A stretch of DNA of 64,000 bases from the NCBI RefSeq assembly GCF_027257975.1, contig NZ_JANZKX010000006.1:1-64000 (forward strand), written 5' to 3'. The notes beneath the pieces are model-generated. The model had not been told where the DNA came from, searched no databases, and worked only from the letters and a program-made list of their open reading frames with translations. A program made the position numbers and the translations under genes. The stretch is from Pelomonas sp. BJYL3 (GTDB lineage Bacteria > Pseudomonadota > Gammaproteobacteria > Burkholderiales > Burkholderiaceae_C). Positions 63,887-64,000 of the stretch are shown one piece after another (positions within the stretch are counted from its first letter, which is position 1; each line of letters starts with the position of its first letter).

Positions 63887-64000
63887 ATGCCCGACACCGC
63901 CCCTCCGATCACGCCCGAACCTTCCCCCGACCTCAGCGAACGGGCGGACGGCCCGCCGCTGATTGCCATCTGGGGCGAGGACGACGCCGGGACCGAATAC
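63887..64000 (+). CDS. Start of a divergent gene, cut by window end
   Basis: An open frame begins at ATG 63887 and is still open at the last base (38 codons visible: MPDTAPPITPEPSPDLSE, then ADGPPLIAIWGEDD). It diverges from the exporter operon, with an AT-rich 87-base spacer. The visible part is a Pro-rich acidic N-terminus with no domain, so no family can be given. Confidence 0.5.
   Translation, partial: MPDTAPPITPEPSPDLSERADGPPLIAIWGEDDAGTEY

Overview
The window is about 64 kb of GC-rich DNA (roughly two thirds G+C by eye) from a Gram-negative bacterium. TonB, TolC, lipoprotein and EmrAB systems, a Burkholderiales-style tandem glycine riboswitch and the protein family mix suggest a betaproteobacterium of the order Burkholderiales (Roseateles/Mitsuaria-like is my best guess, from gene content only). 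No tRNA, rRNA, transposase, integrase or CRISPR array was seen.

Region 1 (1-16801) is the end of a nonribosomal lipopeptide-type cluster. The NRPS enters from the left edge and ends T-C-A-T-C-A-T-TE. Both condensation domains carry the dual epimerization/condensation signature, and the A-domain pockets read as Ser and then an aromatic residue (Tyr/Phe). It is followed by a secreted protein, a lipoprotein alpha/beta hydrolase, a small lipoprotein, a stand-alone double thioesterase whose first domain is dead, and an exporter: Yip1-family protein, membrane fusion protein, ABC ATPase, FtsX-type permease and TolC-like channel. The first four follow the gene order of Bacillus YknWXYZ.

Region 2 (16802-29583) is accessory. 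It holds an apparently orphan tandem glycine riboswitch, a secreted protein paired with a papain-like peptidase, a LivK-type binding protein without a transporter, a Na+/H+ antiporter, two LysR regulators with small detoxification/redox-type genes, an HD-GYP protein with a zinc-ribbon-like tail, and a tectonin-like secreted protein.

Region 3 (29778-39894) is a cobalamin riboswitch followed by a 12-gene, translationally overlapping corrin-ring operon (cbiM-like, cobM, cbiX, cobH, cbiD, cobL, cobI, cbiG, cobE-like, cobJ, a [2Fe-2S] protein, cobA). The CbiX, CbiD and CbiG set marks the early-cobalt (anaerobic-type) route. No precorrin-6 reductase (cobK/cbiJ) is present in the window.

Region 4 (39911-53707) has a TonB receptor overlapping a beta-propeller phytase-like gene, a degenerate GGDEF membrane protein overlapping an AraC regulator, a second LivK-type binding protein behind a tandem glycine riboswitch, class II fumarase, a thioesterase/acyl-CoA dehydrogenase/truncated PheA-ACT trio, a LuxR solo with an intact acyl-homoserine-lactone pocket, and a Cys-rich copper-storage-like protein.

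Region 5 (53800-63799, all minus strand) looks like one transcription unit starting with an OMF-EmrA-EmrB tripartite exporter and continuing into six metabolic or unknown genes (unknown 132-aa protein, CitE-like lyase, PNPOx-like oxidase, PLP C-S lyase-like enzyme, GST, class I glutamine amidotransferase), with a TetR regulator beyond. It is the best candidate here for an uncharacterised exporter-linked biosynthetic or detoxification system. A divergent gene begins at 63887 and runs off the right edge.
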